In this document: piece by piece, positions 1-9,014 of the stretch | Layout of the letters: each line of letters starts with the position of its first letter | Position numbering within the stretch: position 1 is the stretch's first letter | Source of the DNA: Draconibacterium mangrovi | GTDB lineage: Bacteria > Bacteroidota > Bacteroidia > Bacteroidales > Prolixibacteraceae | Reading direction: 5' to 3' | DNA: 64,000 nt | Assembly (NCBI RefSeq): GCF_010586825.1 | Contig: NZ_JAAAGB010000001.1 | Span: 1,116,001-1,180,000, forward strand | The notes under the pieces: model-generated | What the model saw: only the letters and a program-made list of their open reading frames with translations | What the model was told of the DNA's origin: nothing | Databases searched by the model: none | Made by a program: the position numbers and the translations under genes

Positions 1-73
1 CTTCAATTTTTTGCGCTTTCGATGCAGTGGTTATCAAAGCCAAAAATCCAACTAAAACCAATAATTTCTTCAT
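1..73 (-). CDS. Partial gene: N-terminus of an exported protein
   Basis: The ATG lies at 71-73 on the minus strand and the reading frame runs off the left edge of the window. The 24 visible residues begin MKKLLVLVGFLALITTASKA followed by Q, a typical Sec signal peptide with a lysine-rich start, hydrophobic core and an A-x-A-like cleavage site. Bacteroidota outer-membrane and periplasmic proteins commonly look like this. The mature protein is outside the window, so no function can be given. Confidence 0.7.
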   Translation of the reverse strand, partial: MKKLLVLVGFLALITTASKAQKIE

Positions 74-118
74 CTGTTTAAAATTGTTAATCTGTTATGG
101 TAACAGATGTAACTCTCG

Positions 119-167
119 ATGAATTTTAGTCATTCTCGTTTGTGTAATTTAGAATGCTAAAATTCAT
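119..167. promoter_or_regulatory. Inverted repeat upstream of the left-edge gene
   Basis: Arms at 119-135 and 152-167 are complementary with one bulged base, around a 16-base loop. The dyad lies about 46 bases upstream of the start codon at 73. There is no U-tract on either side, so an operator or a leader hairpin is more likely than a terminator. The role is inferred only from position. Confidence 0.35.
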
Positions 168-205
168 GGTCGTTTCATTCTAATTTATGTGAACTCAAAA
201 AGAGG

Positions 206-233
206 AAAGCCCCGGACTAAATCCGGAGCTTTT
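206..233 (-). terminator. Terminator-like hairpin after the beta-helix lipoprotein gene
   Basis: Read on the minus strand, a GC-rich stem (AAAGCTCCGGA with its partner TCCGGGGCTTT) is followed by a C/T-rich tract with a run of T. It lies about 95 bases after the stop codon at 327. An almost identical hairpin ends the DUF2202 gene at 19658-19688. Confidence 0.55.
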
Positions 234-326
234 AAAATCGGTTTTTAGACCGACTTTAATAAACACTGCATTTTAAATGCTTTATATAACCTCTTTTGAT
301 TGTAGTTTAAATACATTAACAAGATC

Positions 327-2312
327 TTATAATTCAGCGCTGATCCATGTCCATCCTGAGATGTCGATAGGATCAGAATCTTTTCCTGAAGTTAAGGTGT
401 AAGTTTTGGCGTCTGCATCAATTACAGTACCAACCGCATCAGAACCATCAATCTGTACATCCGATAATGCGCCTTCACCTTTCAGGTCAAGATCAACATC
501 GTATCCAGTCAGGTGCAAGCTTGTAATTGTAGCTCCTGATTCTTTTTTGAGCTGTAGTCCTGTTCCGCCAACAGTTGAAATAGCAGTTACGTTAGTAAAT
601 ATCGGATTGTTATTTACTTTATCACCTTCGAAAACTGTTGAGAAACCTGCGATAGTGTGAGAGATGTATGTGTTGGTAATTCCGCCACTCCAACCTTCAG
701 TCCAGTCGATAGCATCATCTTCACAGTTTTCTACGTAAATATTTGTAACTGTTGCAGTACCGCCAAAGAATTCGATTCCATCATCAGAACCATCAAAAAT
801 TGCAAGGTTTTCGAAAGTTGTTCCCGATCCAACAGAGTACAATGAAACACCGTTGTATTGTGATTCTTCGTTGATTTGAGCACCGGTTCCGCGAATTACC
901 AGGTTGGTAACAGATCCTGAATTGTCAGTATCGTCGGTTCCTCCATAGATAAATCCGCCAACTTCTGCTTCAGCATTTACACCGGCTGTAGTTGTTGCTT
1001 TTCCACAGATAGTTAAACCACCCCAGTCGCCCGGTTGGCTAAGGTCAGAAGCAATTACAACCGGATTGTCATTTTCTCCGTTAATAAAGATTTGACCTCC
1101 CATCAATACTGCAATGTAAACATCTGTACCACCGTTGTCAGCGTGAATTTTTGTTCCTGCAGGAATCGTCAGCGAAGCACCATCCTGAATGATGTACGAA
1201 CCGGTTAAACGGTAAGTTTTACTTGCATCCAGGGTAACATCTGATTCAACGTTTCCATTCAACTCTACAACCTCTGCCAATTCTGCATCAATCCATGTCC
1301 ATTCAGTAGGATCAACAGTTGCAGGAGCATTGTAAGATTTTGTCGGATCAGCAATTTCGCCATCAATGATTACATTCTCCAGCGGACCATCGTCTTTCAT
1401 ATCGATAGTTTTTGTGTAACCACTTAACGACAAACCGGTGATCGTCATTCCAGACTCTTTTTTGAACTGCAAAGCAGTACCGCCGGTAGTTGAAACAGCT
1501 GTAAGGTTGTTGATTTTTGGATTGTTATTGTCTTTATCGCCTTCGATTACAGTTGAAAAACCTTCGATACTGTGCTCAACGTAAGCGTTGTTTACTGTTC
1601 CGCTCCAACCTTCTGTCCAGTCGATCGCGTCGTCTTCGTTGTTTTGCAGGAACATGTTTGTTACTGAAACAGTTCCACCGAAGAATTCGATACCATCATC
1701 AGAACCATTGATTACAGCAATGTTATTCATTGTTGTTCCTGAACCGAGTGCATAACAAGAAACACCATTATATTGTGATTCTTCATTGATTTGGGCACCG
1801 GTTCCTTTTATTACCAGGTAAGTAACTGTTCCTGAATTATCCGAATCATCGTCGCCACCGTAGATAAAACCACCTACTTCAGCTTCTGAATTTGCTCCGG
1901 CAGTAGTTGTTGCTTTACCACAAATGGTTAAACCACCCCAGTCGCCAGGATTTGCATTAGGTGAAGACATTATAACAGGGCTGCTTGCAGTACCGTTGAT
2001 TTCGATTTTACCACCCATTAATACAGCAAGGTAAACATCGGTACCACCTGCTTCGGCAACAATGTTAGTTCCGGCTGGAATAGTAAGTGTTGCACCATCG
2101 GCCACAATAAAAGAACCACTCAGATTGTACGACACACTTGCACTAAGTGTGTAGTCCTCTTCAAGCGTTCCATCCATAATACCATTGTTAAGATTTTCGA
2201 TTACCTCGTCAACTACCGGATCAGGGTTAATCGGATCATCGTCGTCACAGCTCACAAATACTGCTGTTGCTAAAAAAGCAAGACCTAAAAATTTGATTGT
2301 TAATTTTTTCAT
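327..2312 (-). CDS. Surface lipoprotein with two right-handed beta-helix repeats
   Basis: A 661-residue protein with a lipoprotein signal peptide (lipid cysteine C22). The following DDDD run resembles the acidic export signal that sends Bacteroidota lipoproteins to the cell surface. Residues about 44-336 and 345-661 are two copies of one domain; each contains GDWGGLTICGKA, IEFFGG and DAIDWTEGWSG in the same order, as in beta-helix (pectin-lyase-like) folds rich in Gly, Asn, Asp and Thr. Related proteins are widespread in Bacteroidota and some are wrongly labelled multidrug transporters; no enzyme activity is established. It lies 132 bases downstream of a TonB receptor that has a Pho-box-like promoter, so it probably works with that receptor, perhaps catching a phosphorus-containing ligand (inference). 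Confidence 0.8.
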   Translation of the reverse strand: MKKLTIKFLGLAFLATAVFVSCDDDDPINPDPVVDEVIENLNNGIMDGTLEEDYTLSASVSYNLSGSFIVADGATLTIPAGTNIVAEAGGTDVYLAVLMGGKIEINGTASSPVIMSSPNANPGDWGGLTICGKATTTAGANSEAEVGGFIYGGDDDSDNSGTVTYLVIKGTGAQINEESQYNGVSCYALGSGTTMNNIAVINGSDDGIEFFGGTVSVTNMFLQNNEDDAIDWTEGWSGTVNNAYVEHSIEGFSTVIEGDKDNNNPKINNLTAVSTTGGTALQFKKESGMTITGLSLSGYTKTIDMKDDGPLENVIIDGEIADPTKSYNAPATVDPTEWTWIDAELAEVVELNGNVESDVTLDASKTYRLTGSYIIQDGASLTIPAGTKIHADNGGTDVYIAVLMGGQIFINGENDNPVVIASDLSQPGDWGGLTICGKATTTAGVNAEAEVGGFIYGGTDDTDNSGSVTNLVIRGTGAQINEESQYNGVSLYSVGSGTTFENLAIFDGSDDGIEFFGGTATVTNIYVENCEDDAIDWTEGWSGGITNTYISHTIAGFSTVFEGDKVNNNPIFTNVTAISTVGGTGLQLKKESGATITSLHLTGYDVDLDLKGEGALSDVQIDGSDAVGTVIDADAKTYTLTSGKDSDPIDISGWTWISAEL

Positions 2313-2444
2313 TTTAAAATCGTTTAAATTATACGTTCCACTAATTTTTTAATTCATATGATTCATATAGCTTGTTTTTAAAGGCATCATATGTAATTCG
2401 CTAACCTCATTCATCATGCAATTGGCTTGAATTAATTATCTCGC

Positions 2445-5186
2445 TCATTTCAGATTTATTTTGAGACTTAAACTTAGGTTGATACCTTTTTTGTAAGAGT
2501 TAACCACGTCGGTGAAGGCCTCGCCCGACAAGGGCTTTATCTCCTGAGTTTGCTCTATTTCAGGATTTAACAGGTTCTTGGCTGAAAATTTTAGTGAGAA
2601 TGTTTGATTAATAACCTTGCTCACTACCAGGTCAACTGTTGTAAATCCCTTTTCTATAATTTCGTTGTTGAACAGGGTGGCGCTGTTTACGAAGTCTTCA
2701 GGTGCACCCAGTGCCAGAATTTTATCTGATGAATAATTACCGGTTAAAGTGGCCTGAAACTCATTATCAGTATTGGTTGAATAACTTAAAGCACCGTTAA
2801 AAATAAATCCGGCTGCTCCCTGTAATTCGGTTTCGGTTTTACTGTTGTATTGGAAAATATCGTACAAATCCTGATTGTGCCACATTTTAGTAGCGTTCAG
2901 TGTCATGTTCAAATCCGGTGTTCCGGTAGTTTCTGCTTTAATGATATCGAAGCGAGCTTCAGCTTCCACTCCGTAAACGTCGGCACGTTCGCCCGTGTTG
3001 GCAAAGTAAAAGTTACCCGACGATCCGCGCGTTTGGGCCATGTTGATCGGATCGTTGATCATTTTGTAAAAACCGGTAACCGAGAATAACTCGCCACGAT
3101 CAGGGAAAAATTCCCATTTCAGGTCGAAGTTATAATTGTCGGACTTTATCAGGTCGGGATTACCTTTTGTTACACGGCCGGTTGGGGAAACATATTCAAA
3201 GGGCGCTAATTCCTTAAACTCAGGAAGTGTAATTGTTTTACTGGCTACTAAACGCAGCGAGTGTTTGTCGTTAGCCTGGTATTTCAAAACCAACGCAGGC
3301 AAAATATTATCGTACGATTCTTTAAGGCTGCCAACTCTGCCTACATAGTTGGTTACATTCCAGTTCACCTCCAAATCATCGCGCTCGTAACGTACTCCAA
3401 CATTACCGCTGAATTTATCCTTTCCGAAATCAACGTTCAGAAATCCGGCGTATACATTCAATGTTGCATCGTAATAATCAGGATCTACTTCGCGAATTCT
3501 CAAGTCTCCGCTATCATACAAGTCAAGATTCAGGAATGCCTCATCCATGTTGTCGATTGACTGTACTGTTACGTTTTTAGCGCGAACGCCGTAAGGCAGC
3601 GAATAGAAATCACGTCCTTTCATCCGGAAGTTTCCACCAAAATTCAGTTTCAGTGTTTTATCATCTTCATCAATAAAAGTGATGTTGTCTTTCAGGTAAC
3701 CATTCAGTTCGTCGTCGCTAATGGTTTGCATCGACTTCTTTTGCTGGAAGTCGCCTACATAAGCAAAACCAACTGTATTTTCATCCAGCATATTTACTTC
3801 GTTGTGAATACGGTTCGGCTCGTCGGCGTCAACCATGTTGTAACCAGCTGCCCACTCCAGGCGGTTGATATCGGTAATTTCGTGTGTTCCGAGTAACTGG
3901 TTAATTATAATCTGCGTTTCTTTCAGGTTCTGGTCGCGGGTAAAGGCAGCCTCTTGTTGCGGCAACTGGTCGTAGGCGTAACCTTCTCCATTTCTACCTT
4001 GTTCGTACAACTCATCAACCGTTTTGAAAATTACCATGCTGTTGAAATTCAACGAATGCTTTGTATTAATATCGTAAGCCAGGTTTAGCAAACCGGTGGT
4101 GTTGAATTCGGTTTGAAATGTTTCGGCATCGGTAAACGAGTTATCCAATACATTCGAGCGGTATTTGCGGTAAGTACCGGTGCGGTATTCAAAATCGTTT
4201 GAGTGAGAAAGTGTAGCAAATACCGAGAAATCGTTATCAAACAACTCGAACTTTTTACCTCCCATTAACGATAGGCCGCGGTTTAACGGAAATTTCTGAT
4301 CCTCGGTGTTCCAGCTTTGGTATTTTAAAGCGTCGCCAGTTGCATGAGTTCGGCTGTAACCACCAAATAAATTTACATCGTTGATATTTTGAGTGGCTTT
4401 AAAATCGCCGAATGTTCCATCTTTAATAATATTGGTTGATGTTCCGGTCGAAACTTCCAATTCAATATCTTCAGAATAGGTTTTCGACCCGATATTTACA
4501 GCTCCCGACGACTGGTCGCCGTAAGTGTCAACCGAAAAGGTTTTGTTGATTCCCACATTGCCGATAATATCTGTTGAGAACAGGTTCAGATTGATGTTTT
4601 TCTTTTCCACATCATCCGACGGAATTGGCAATCCGTTCATCGTTGTAGTTAAATAGCGGTCGCCCAAACCACGGATGTAAATATCGCCGCTACCTTCGTT
4701 TTTGGTTACACCGGTAATTTTTGATGTAGCCGTAGCCGCATCAGAAACTCCGAGGCTCGACATCCGTTTCGATCCGATACTCTCTTTAATACCCGAGGCA
4801 TTTTTCTGATCGATAAGCAACATGGCTTCCGATTCGCGCTTGGCTTTTGCGACCACCTGAACTCCTTCAATTTCGAGTGTTGCCGGCAATAACGCTACAT
4901 TTAATTCAACGTTATTGTCTGGTTTTACTTCAACCTGAAATTCCTGTGTATCGTACGAAATAAAAGAAACAGCGATAGTATGACTACCAACTGCTACATT
5001 TGGTATTACGTAATTTCCATCGAAATCGGTAATTGTTCCTTGTGTTGTTCCTTTGATTAAGACAGTGGTCCCGATCAGGGCCTCTTTTGTTTTGGCGTCG
5101 GTTACAGTTCCTTTAATTGTTCCTGTTTGAGCTGTAACTACCATTACCTGAATTAGCAATAGAATGCTAATAAAAAAACGTTTCAT
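2445..5186 (-). CDS. TonB-dependent receptor, predicted phosphate-regulated
   Basis: A 913-residue outer-membrane receptor. Residues 1-20 are a signal peptide, about 22-105 a carboxypeptidase-like regulatory domain (GTIKGTVTDAKTKEALIGTT), followed by a TonB plug with IYIRGLGDRYLTTTMNGLP near residues 170-190 and a long beta-barrel ending in alternating hydrophobic residues. Length and layout are normal for Bacteroidota receptors outside the SusC group. It is the first gene of a probable two-gene unit with the beta-helix lipoprotein. Four heptamers at 11-base spacing upstream resemble PhoB sites, so I infer induction by phosphate starvation. The ligand is not evident; an organic phosphorus compound or a phosphate-bearing polymer is a guess. 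Confidence 0.88.
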   Translation of the reverse strand: MKRFFISILLLIQVMVVTAQTGTIKGTVTDAKTKEALIGTTVLIKGTTQGTITDFDGNYVIPNVAVGSHTIAVSFISYDTQEFQVEVKPDNNVELNVALLPATLEIEGVQVVAKAKRESEAMLLIDQKNASGIKESIGSKRMSSLGVSDAATATSKITGVTKNEGSGDIYIRGLGDRYLTTTMNGLPIPSDDVEKKNINLNLFSTDIIGNVGINKTFSVDTYGDQSSGAVNIGSKTYSEDIELEVSTGTSTNIIKDGTFGDFKATQNINDVNLFGGYSRTHATGDALKYQSWNTEDQKFPLNRGLSLMGGKKFELFDNDFSVFATLSHSNDFEYRTGTYRKYRSNVLDNSFTDAETFQTEFNTTGLLNLAYDINTKHSLNFNSMVIFKTVDELYEQGRNGEGYAYDQLPQQEAAFTRDQNLKETQIIINQLLGTHEITDINRLEWAAGYNMVDADEPNRIHNEVNMLDENTVGFAYVGDFQQKKSMQTISDDELNGYLKDNITFIDEDDKTLKLNFGGNFRMKGRDFYSLPYGVRAKNVTVQSIDNMDEAFLNLDLYDSGDLRIREVDPDYYDATLNVYAGFLNVDFGKDKFSGNVGVRYERDDLEVNWNVTNYVGRVGSLKESYDNILPALVLKYQANDKHSLRLVASKTITLPEFKELAPFEYVSPTGRVTKGNPDLIKSDNYNFDLKWEFFPDRGELFSVTGFYKMINDPINMAQTRGSSGNFYFANTGERADVYGVEAEARFDIIKAETTGTPDLNMTLNATKMWHNQDLYDIFQYNSKTETELQGAAGFIFNGALSYSTNTDNEFQATLTGNYSSDKILALGAPEDFVNSATLFNNEIIEKGFTTVDLVVSKVINQTFSLKFSAKNLLNPEIEQTQEIKPLSGEAFTDVVNSYKKGINLSLSLKINLK

Positions 5187-5237
5187 ATATTTTAAAAGTT
5201 GCAGTGTTTATTTATAAACTCATAGAATTTATACAGG

Positions 5238-5245
5238 CAAAGCAA
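5238..5245 (-). promoter_or_regulatory. Bacteroidota -7 box of the TonB receptor gene
   Basis: On the minus strand the octamer is TTGCTTTG, one mismatch from TAnnTTTG. It lies about 52 bases before the start codon and next to the Pho-like array, which would take the place of a -33 element. Confidence 0.45.
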
Positions 5246-5254
5246 CCCGATATA

Positions 5255-5294
5255 TGTTACAGGCGAATTAAAGACTATTTAAACTTATATTACA
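5255..5294 (-). promoter_or_regulatory. Pho-box-like array before the TonB receptor gene
   Basis: Read on the minus strand, heptamers TGTAATA, TTTAAAT, TTTAATT and TGTAACA start exactly 11 bases apart (5294, 5283, 5272, 5261 downwards). Direct heptamers with four-base spacers are the known geometry of PhoB binding sites. The last repeat ends 10 bases before the first base of a -7-like box at 5238-5245 (TTGCTTTG against TAnnTTTG). The porin promoter has the same offset. That PhoB binds here is inferred. Confidence 0.65.
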
Positions 5295-5662
5295 TTGTTT
5301 TAACGGTTTTGTAATTATCGGGGGAAAGGTGAAATGTTATTGCAATAAGTGATTTCGAATCTTAATCATCGGTATTCTCTTGCATTTTGAGAACAAAGCA
5401 TACATGATTTTGGGCTTCAACACTGGAATGGAAGTGGATAATCTGTTGCTTAATTACCCTCTCTCCCTTGATGGTCCCATTTCATTTTCGTCCGGGAGTA
5501 CGAACGATTTCTATCCAACTTTCTTCGCCGGACGAGATCTTTATCATTCTTCTACCCGGCGCTTCCTGACTGGCGTCAGTCACACCGGGTTAATGTCTGT
5601 CGTCCCGTTGGGGCTCTTAATAAAAAGCCATGAAAGTGTGTTCCGGAATAGCCCGGGGTTTC
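5295..5662. repeat. Non-coding gap with GC-rich repeat-like segments
   Basis: No gene is supported here. The gap separates the start of the TonB receptor gene from the 3' end of the phoR-like gene. At 5455-5469 it has the same start (TACCCTCTCTCCC) as the dispersed elements at 31223 and 60144. From about 5554 to 5660 are short GC-rich inverted segments around ACCCGG and CCGGGT, of a kind often found between Bacteroidota genes. A 95-residue open frame over this stretch has no signal peptide and no recognisable domain. Confidence 0.45.
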
Positions 5663-5696
5663 AATAAAAAAGGCCTCCGGAACTACCGAAAGCCTT
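5663..5696 (-). terminator. Rho-independent terminator of the pst-pho operon
   Basis: On the minus strand, AAGGC pairs with GCCTT and CGG with CCG around a five-base loop (with a small internal loop), followed directly by six T. It begins about 39 bases after the phoR-like stop codon. Confidence 0.75.
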
Positions 5697-5734
5697 CAAT
5701 TTATCAATTTTGGCGTTTATATATTCTCTCGAAT

Positions 5735-7507
5735 TTACTGTTTTGCCAGCGAGAACAGGAACTCAATACCTCCTTCGGGTTTATTGCGGGCCGAGATATT
5801 TCCTTTATGCAGCTGGATCGCATTTCTAACAATCGACAGTCCCAGTCCTGTTCCGCCCAATTCGCGGGTACGTCCTGAATCAATACGGTAGAAACGTTCA
5901 AAAATACGGTTAAGATGTTCCTCCGGAATTCCTCTACCGGTATCCGAATAACTGAAATAATGGAATTTGGTATCTTCCAGGTAATTCCGAATTTCAATTT
6001 TCACATTCTCTCCGGCATAATTGATGGAGTTTTCCAAAAGGTTCTGGAATACCGATGAGAGCAGCGAATCGTTTCCGTTTACCACCACATCTTTGTCAAT
6101 ATCCAGTTTACACTTCATGTTTTTGGCAGCCATTCTGCTCTCGAGGTTCTCCACCACATCCGAAACAATGTTTTTGATATAAACCGGTTTAATCTCGAAC
6201 AATTCGCCGGCATCCTCAATATTATTCAACAACGAGATATCGTTTAACAGCAGATGTAATCTTTCGGCCTGTTTACTGGCTCTTTCGATAAAGTATTGCT
6301 GTTTCTCCTTGTCGATATTCGGATTCGACATCAGCGTTTCAATGTATCCTTTTATTGAAGCCAGCGGTGTTTTTAATTCGTGTGCAATGTTCGAAGTTAA
6401 CTGCTGTTTTAGCAGGCGACGTTTTTCGGGCCGGGTAATATCGGTAATCAGAATCTCGAAACTTTTATCGGCAAACACAATACACATCAGTTTAAAATAA
6501 CTGTCGTCTTTGTGAATCGTAAACTCGATTTGTGGCAACTCGTTACTTTGGAACTCAGTGTCTTTGTGCAGATTTTTTTCCAAAAATTTGTTGATCTTTT
6601 CAAACTCCGGAATGGTAAAAAAGTTTTCTGCCGAAATGGTCATTGTATCAGAAATGATACTTACAAACTGAATGAAGTTACTGTTCACCAGCATCTTCTT
6701 CTTTTGCGGCGTAAAAAATCCTATGCCTTCATTCAGAATGTTCATGTGATTGGCCAGGCGGTCTTTTTCCAGCGCAATTGAATTGTTGGCCTCGTGCAGG
6801 TTATTGTAGATTTTTACAATCTGCGAACCAATTTCACCCAACTCGTTATCAGGAAACTTGCCTTCTTCTTCGTTGATTGGCTCATTTTTACCGGCTTTTA
6901 TCGCAAAATCCTTCAGTTTGGTAATTGATATGGAAAGACGTTTTGTAAGCTCATTAATCACCAACCAGATTACCAGGAAAATGGCGATGATAAAAAAGAT
7001 GAATAAACGCTCGGCTTTCAGGAAGTTCTCCACGTTTACGTCGTACACCATGGCAGCCCGCACAAAATAGTCGTCGTAACTTCGGGCATAGTAATAAAAG
7101 TCGGTTCCGGTGGTTGCCGAGTGACGAATATTGGCTCCCTCGCCACCGAACAATGCTTTTTGCACTTCGGGACGCTCGAAATGGTTCTCCATTTTTTTGT
7201 ATTCGTACACAAAACTGTCGTACAAAACAATCCCTCTCCTGTCGATAATGGTCAGGCGAATGTTGTCTTGCGGAATGAGAACTTTTAAAGTATCTGCACT
7301 GCTAAAGTTTTGCGTTTCCATTAAGTTGTAATGTTCGATGTAGTTGTGGGCTACCTCGGTAACATTGCGCAATGTATTTTCGAGCTGCGACGTTTTGTAG
7401 TTTTTCTCTCGCTGCAACTGAAACAACAATATTGCTACTGTAAACAGTAAAAATACTGCAATAAAGTAGTAAAAGATTTTCCGTCTGAATGTCTGCTGAA
7501 TCGGCAC
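5735..7507 (-). CDS. phoR: Sensor histidine kinase, PhoR-like
   Basis: A 590-residue membrane kinase. Two membrane segments (about 11-29 and 167-187) enclose a roughly 135-residue extracytoplasmic loop; then a HAMP-like linker (to about 245), a PAS-like region (about 250-355), the HisKA domain with HELKTPLASIKGY (H376 is the phosphorylation site) and an ATPase domain with the N box near 493, DTGRG near 522-526 and GTGLGLSIV at 552-560. It would phosphorylate the response regulator encoded 47 bases upstream. Last gene of the porin-pst-phoU-phoB unit, so control of the phosphate response is strongly suggested. The symbol rests on context; its large periplasmic loop is unlike E. coli PhoR, which lacks one. 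Confidence 0.88.
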   Translation of the reverse strand: MPIQQTFRRKIFYYFIAVFLLFTVAILLFQLQREKNYKTSQLENTLRNVTEVAHNYIEHYNLMETQNFSSADTLKVLIPQDNIRLTIIDRRGIVLYDSFVYEYKKMENHFERPEVQKALFGGEGANIRHSATTGTDFYYYARSYDDYFVRAAMVYDVNVENFLKAERLFIFFIIAIFLVIWLVINELTKRLSISITKLKDFAIKAGKNEPINEEEGKFPDNELGEIGSQIVKIYNNLHEANNSIALEKDRLANHMNILNEGIGFFTPQKKKMLVNSNFIQFVSIISDTMTISAENFFTIPEFEKINKFLEKNLHKDTEFQSNELPQIEFTIHKDDSYFKLMCIVFADKSFEILITDITRPEKRRLLKQQLTSNIAHELKTPLASIKGYIETLMSNPNIDKEKQQYFIERASKQAERLHLLLNDISLLNNIEDAGELFEIKPVYIKNIVSDVVENLESRMAAKNMKCKLDIDKDVVVNGNDSLLSSVFQNLLENSINYAGENVKIEIRNYLEDTKFHYFSYSDTGRGIPEEHLNRIFERFYRIDSGRTRELGGTGLGLSIVRNAIQLHKGNISARNKPEGGIEFLFSLAKQ

Positions 7508-7554
7508 CTTGTATTGTTTTAATTATTTTTATTCTGAACTGTTTACTATCGGAT

Positions 7555-8238
7555 CTATGGCTGCTTAAACGCATAACCATAACCTGATTTTCCTTTTATA
7601 TATTGACCGTATTTGCCAATCTTTTTCCGGAGTCGTGCAATGTTTACATCCACGTTTCGCTCGGTAACAATAACATCGTCGTTCCAAACCCGGTCGAGTA
7701 TTTCATCTCTGCCAATGTATTGCCCCTGGTGTTTTAGCAAGAGTGTAATTATTTCAAATTCCTTACGGGTAAGACTAACGGGCTCGTCATCAATCTGCAC
7801 GGTTTTACTGTTAGCATCCACCTCAAGGCTTTCCACCTTATAAACCTTGCTTTGTTTTATGTTTTGGTGTCCACGTTTCAGCACGGCTTTAATACGTGCC
7901 ACCATTTCTTTAATCGAAAATGGTTTTGAGATGTAATCGTCGCCACCCACGTTAAACCCCGTTAGGATATCGTTTTCGGCGGTTTTGGCGGTCATAAAAA
8001 TAATGGGCAGAGTAAGCTGCATTTCCCTTCTTATCTTATCGGCCATTTTGTACCCCGACATTTCTCCCATCATCACATCAAGCAAAATCAGGTCGAATTC
8101 CTCCAGCGGCAGTTTTAGTGCCTGCTCGGCCGAGTGTGCCACTGATGTTTCGAAACCTTCGCTTGACAAGTTGAACTCTAAAATTTCACATAAATCTTTT
8201 TCGTCGTCAACTACTAATATTTTCGGATTTGATCCCAT
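7555..8238 (-). CDS. phoB: Response regulator, PhoB-like (OmpR family)
   Basis: A 227-residue regulator. Receiver domain at 1-120 with acidic pair D11/D12, phosphorylation site D54 (LILLDVMMG), T83 and K105; winged-helix DNA-binding domain at about 128-225 with the usual recognition region VTERNVDVNIARLRKKIG. The ATG at 8236-8238 is preceded by a 64-base gap from phoU. It is expected to bind direct heptamer repeats at 11-base spacing, which do occur upstream of the porin, both pit genes and two receptors in this window. Its partner kinase follows directly. A second OmpR-type regulator lies at 31449-32147, so which of the two binds the boxes is not settled by sequence. Confidence 0.88.
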   Translation of the reverse strand: MGSNPKILVVDDEKDLCEILEFNLSSEGFETSVAHSAEQALKLPLEEFDLILLDVMMGEMSGYKMADKIRREMQLTLPIIFMTAKTAENDILTGFNVGGDDYISKPFSIKEMVARIKAVLKRGHQNIKQSKVYKVESLEVDANSKTVQIDDEPVSLTRKEFEIITLLLKHQGQYIGRDEILDRVWNDDVIVTERNVDVNIARLRKKIGKYGQYIKGKSGYGYAFKQP

Positions 8239-8302
8239 GATAATTAATTTTCACTCTAACATTCAGGATACTAAAAATACATTATCCTTCATAAAAACAA
8301 GC

Positions 8303-8986
8303 TTACTTCAGGTCTTTATGTCGTATATCCTTGCCTTCGATGGAATAAATAGCCGCCTCTGCGATGTTTGTGGCCTGATCAGCAATACGTTCGATGGTGC
8401 TAACCATACTGTTCATATTAATGAAACTCATCAGTAGTTCTTTATCTTCGTTTGAGGACACACTTTTTTTAATGGCCTTTTTCAACATTTTTTTATTGAG
8501 CTCATCAACAACAGCATCGTTTTTTATCGTCCAGATGGCATAATCCTTATCATCGTTGGTAAATGCCAGCAACGATTTGTTAACCATATTGGAACTTTGA
8601 ATAAGCATGTTTGAAACCACTTCAGAAAGTTTGGTGTACACTTCGGGGGTTTTAATGCTTTCAACAAAATTCAGTACATTAATTACCATATCACCTACCC
8701 GCTCAAGACTCATAATAATACGATAACAAGCCATAATTTTCCGGATATCGGAAGCCACCGGCTGGTATAAAGTGATGGTATTAATGATCTTGTCGCTGAT
8801 TTTAACTTCCATCTTATCCAGCGTATTCTCGTTGTCGTACAACTCTTTGCTTTTTTCCTTCGGAAATTTTGTTTCGCCGGTTGAAATGAGCGTTTCCAAC
8901 AAATCAAGCTGGTGAAGCACCAGGTTGGCAAACTCTTCAAAATCGCTCATTATCGCTTTTATGGCATCATCCTTCTTTAAAGTCAT
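8303..8986 (-). CDS. phoU: Phosphate-specific transport regulatory protein PhoU
   Basis: A 227-residue, almost wholly helical protein with two PhoU repeats (about 15-100 and 120-205). Each carries the conserved helix pattern: ERVGDMVINVLNF in the first and ERIADQATNIAEAAIY in the second, the E-R-x-x-D signature that binds metal in PhoU structures. Length is normal. PhoU links the Pst transporter to the PhoR kinase and damps signalling when phosphate is plentiful. It lies 28 bases after pstB and before phoB, a common order in Bacteroidota. Confidence 0.95.
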   Translation of the reverse strand: MTLKKDDAIKAIMSDFEEFANLVLHQLDLLETLISTGETKFPKEKSKELYDNENTLDKMEVKISDKIINTITLYQPVASDIRKIMACYRIIMSLERVGDMVINVLNFVESIKTPEVYTKLSEVVSNMLIQSSNMVNKSLLAFTNDDKDYAIWTIKNDAVVDELNKKMLKKAIKKSVSSNEDKELLMSFINMNSMVSTIERIADQATNIAEAAIYSIEGKDIRHKDLK

Positions 8987-9014
8987 AACTGTAGAATTTT
9001 AATGAAGTTAAAAA

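Noticed and set aside
5380-5667. A 95-residue open frame on the plus strand
   Set aside because: It lies over GC-rich repeat-like sequence between two real transcription units, has no signal or domain, and ends within the terminator hairpin region.
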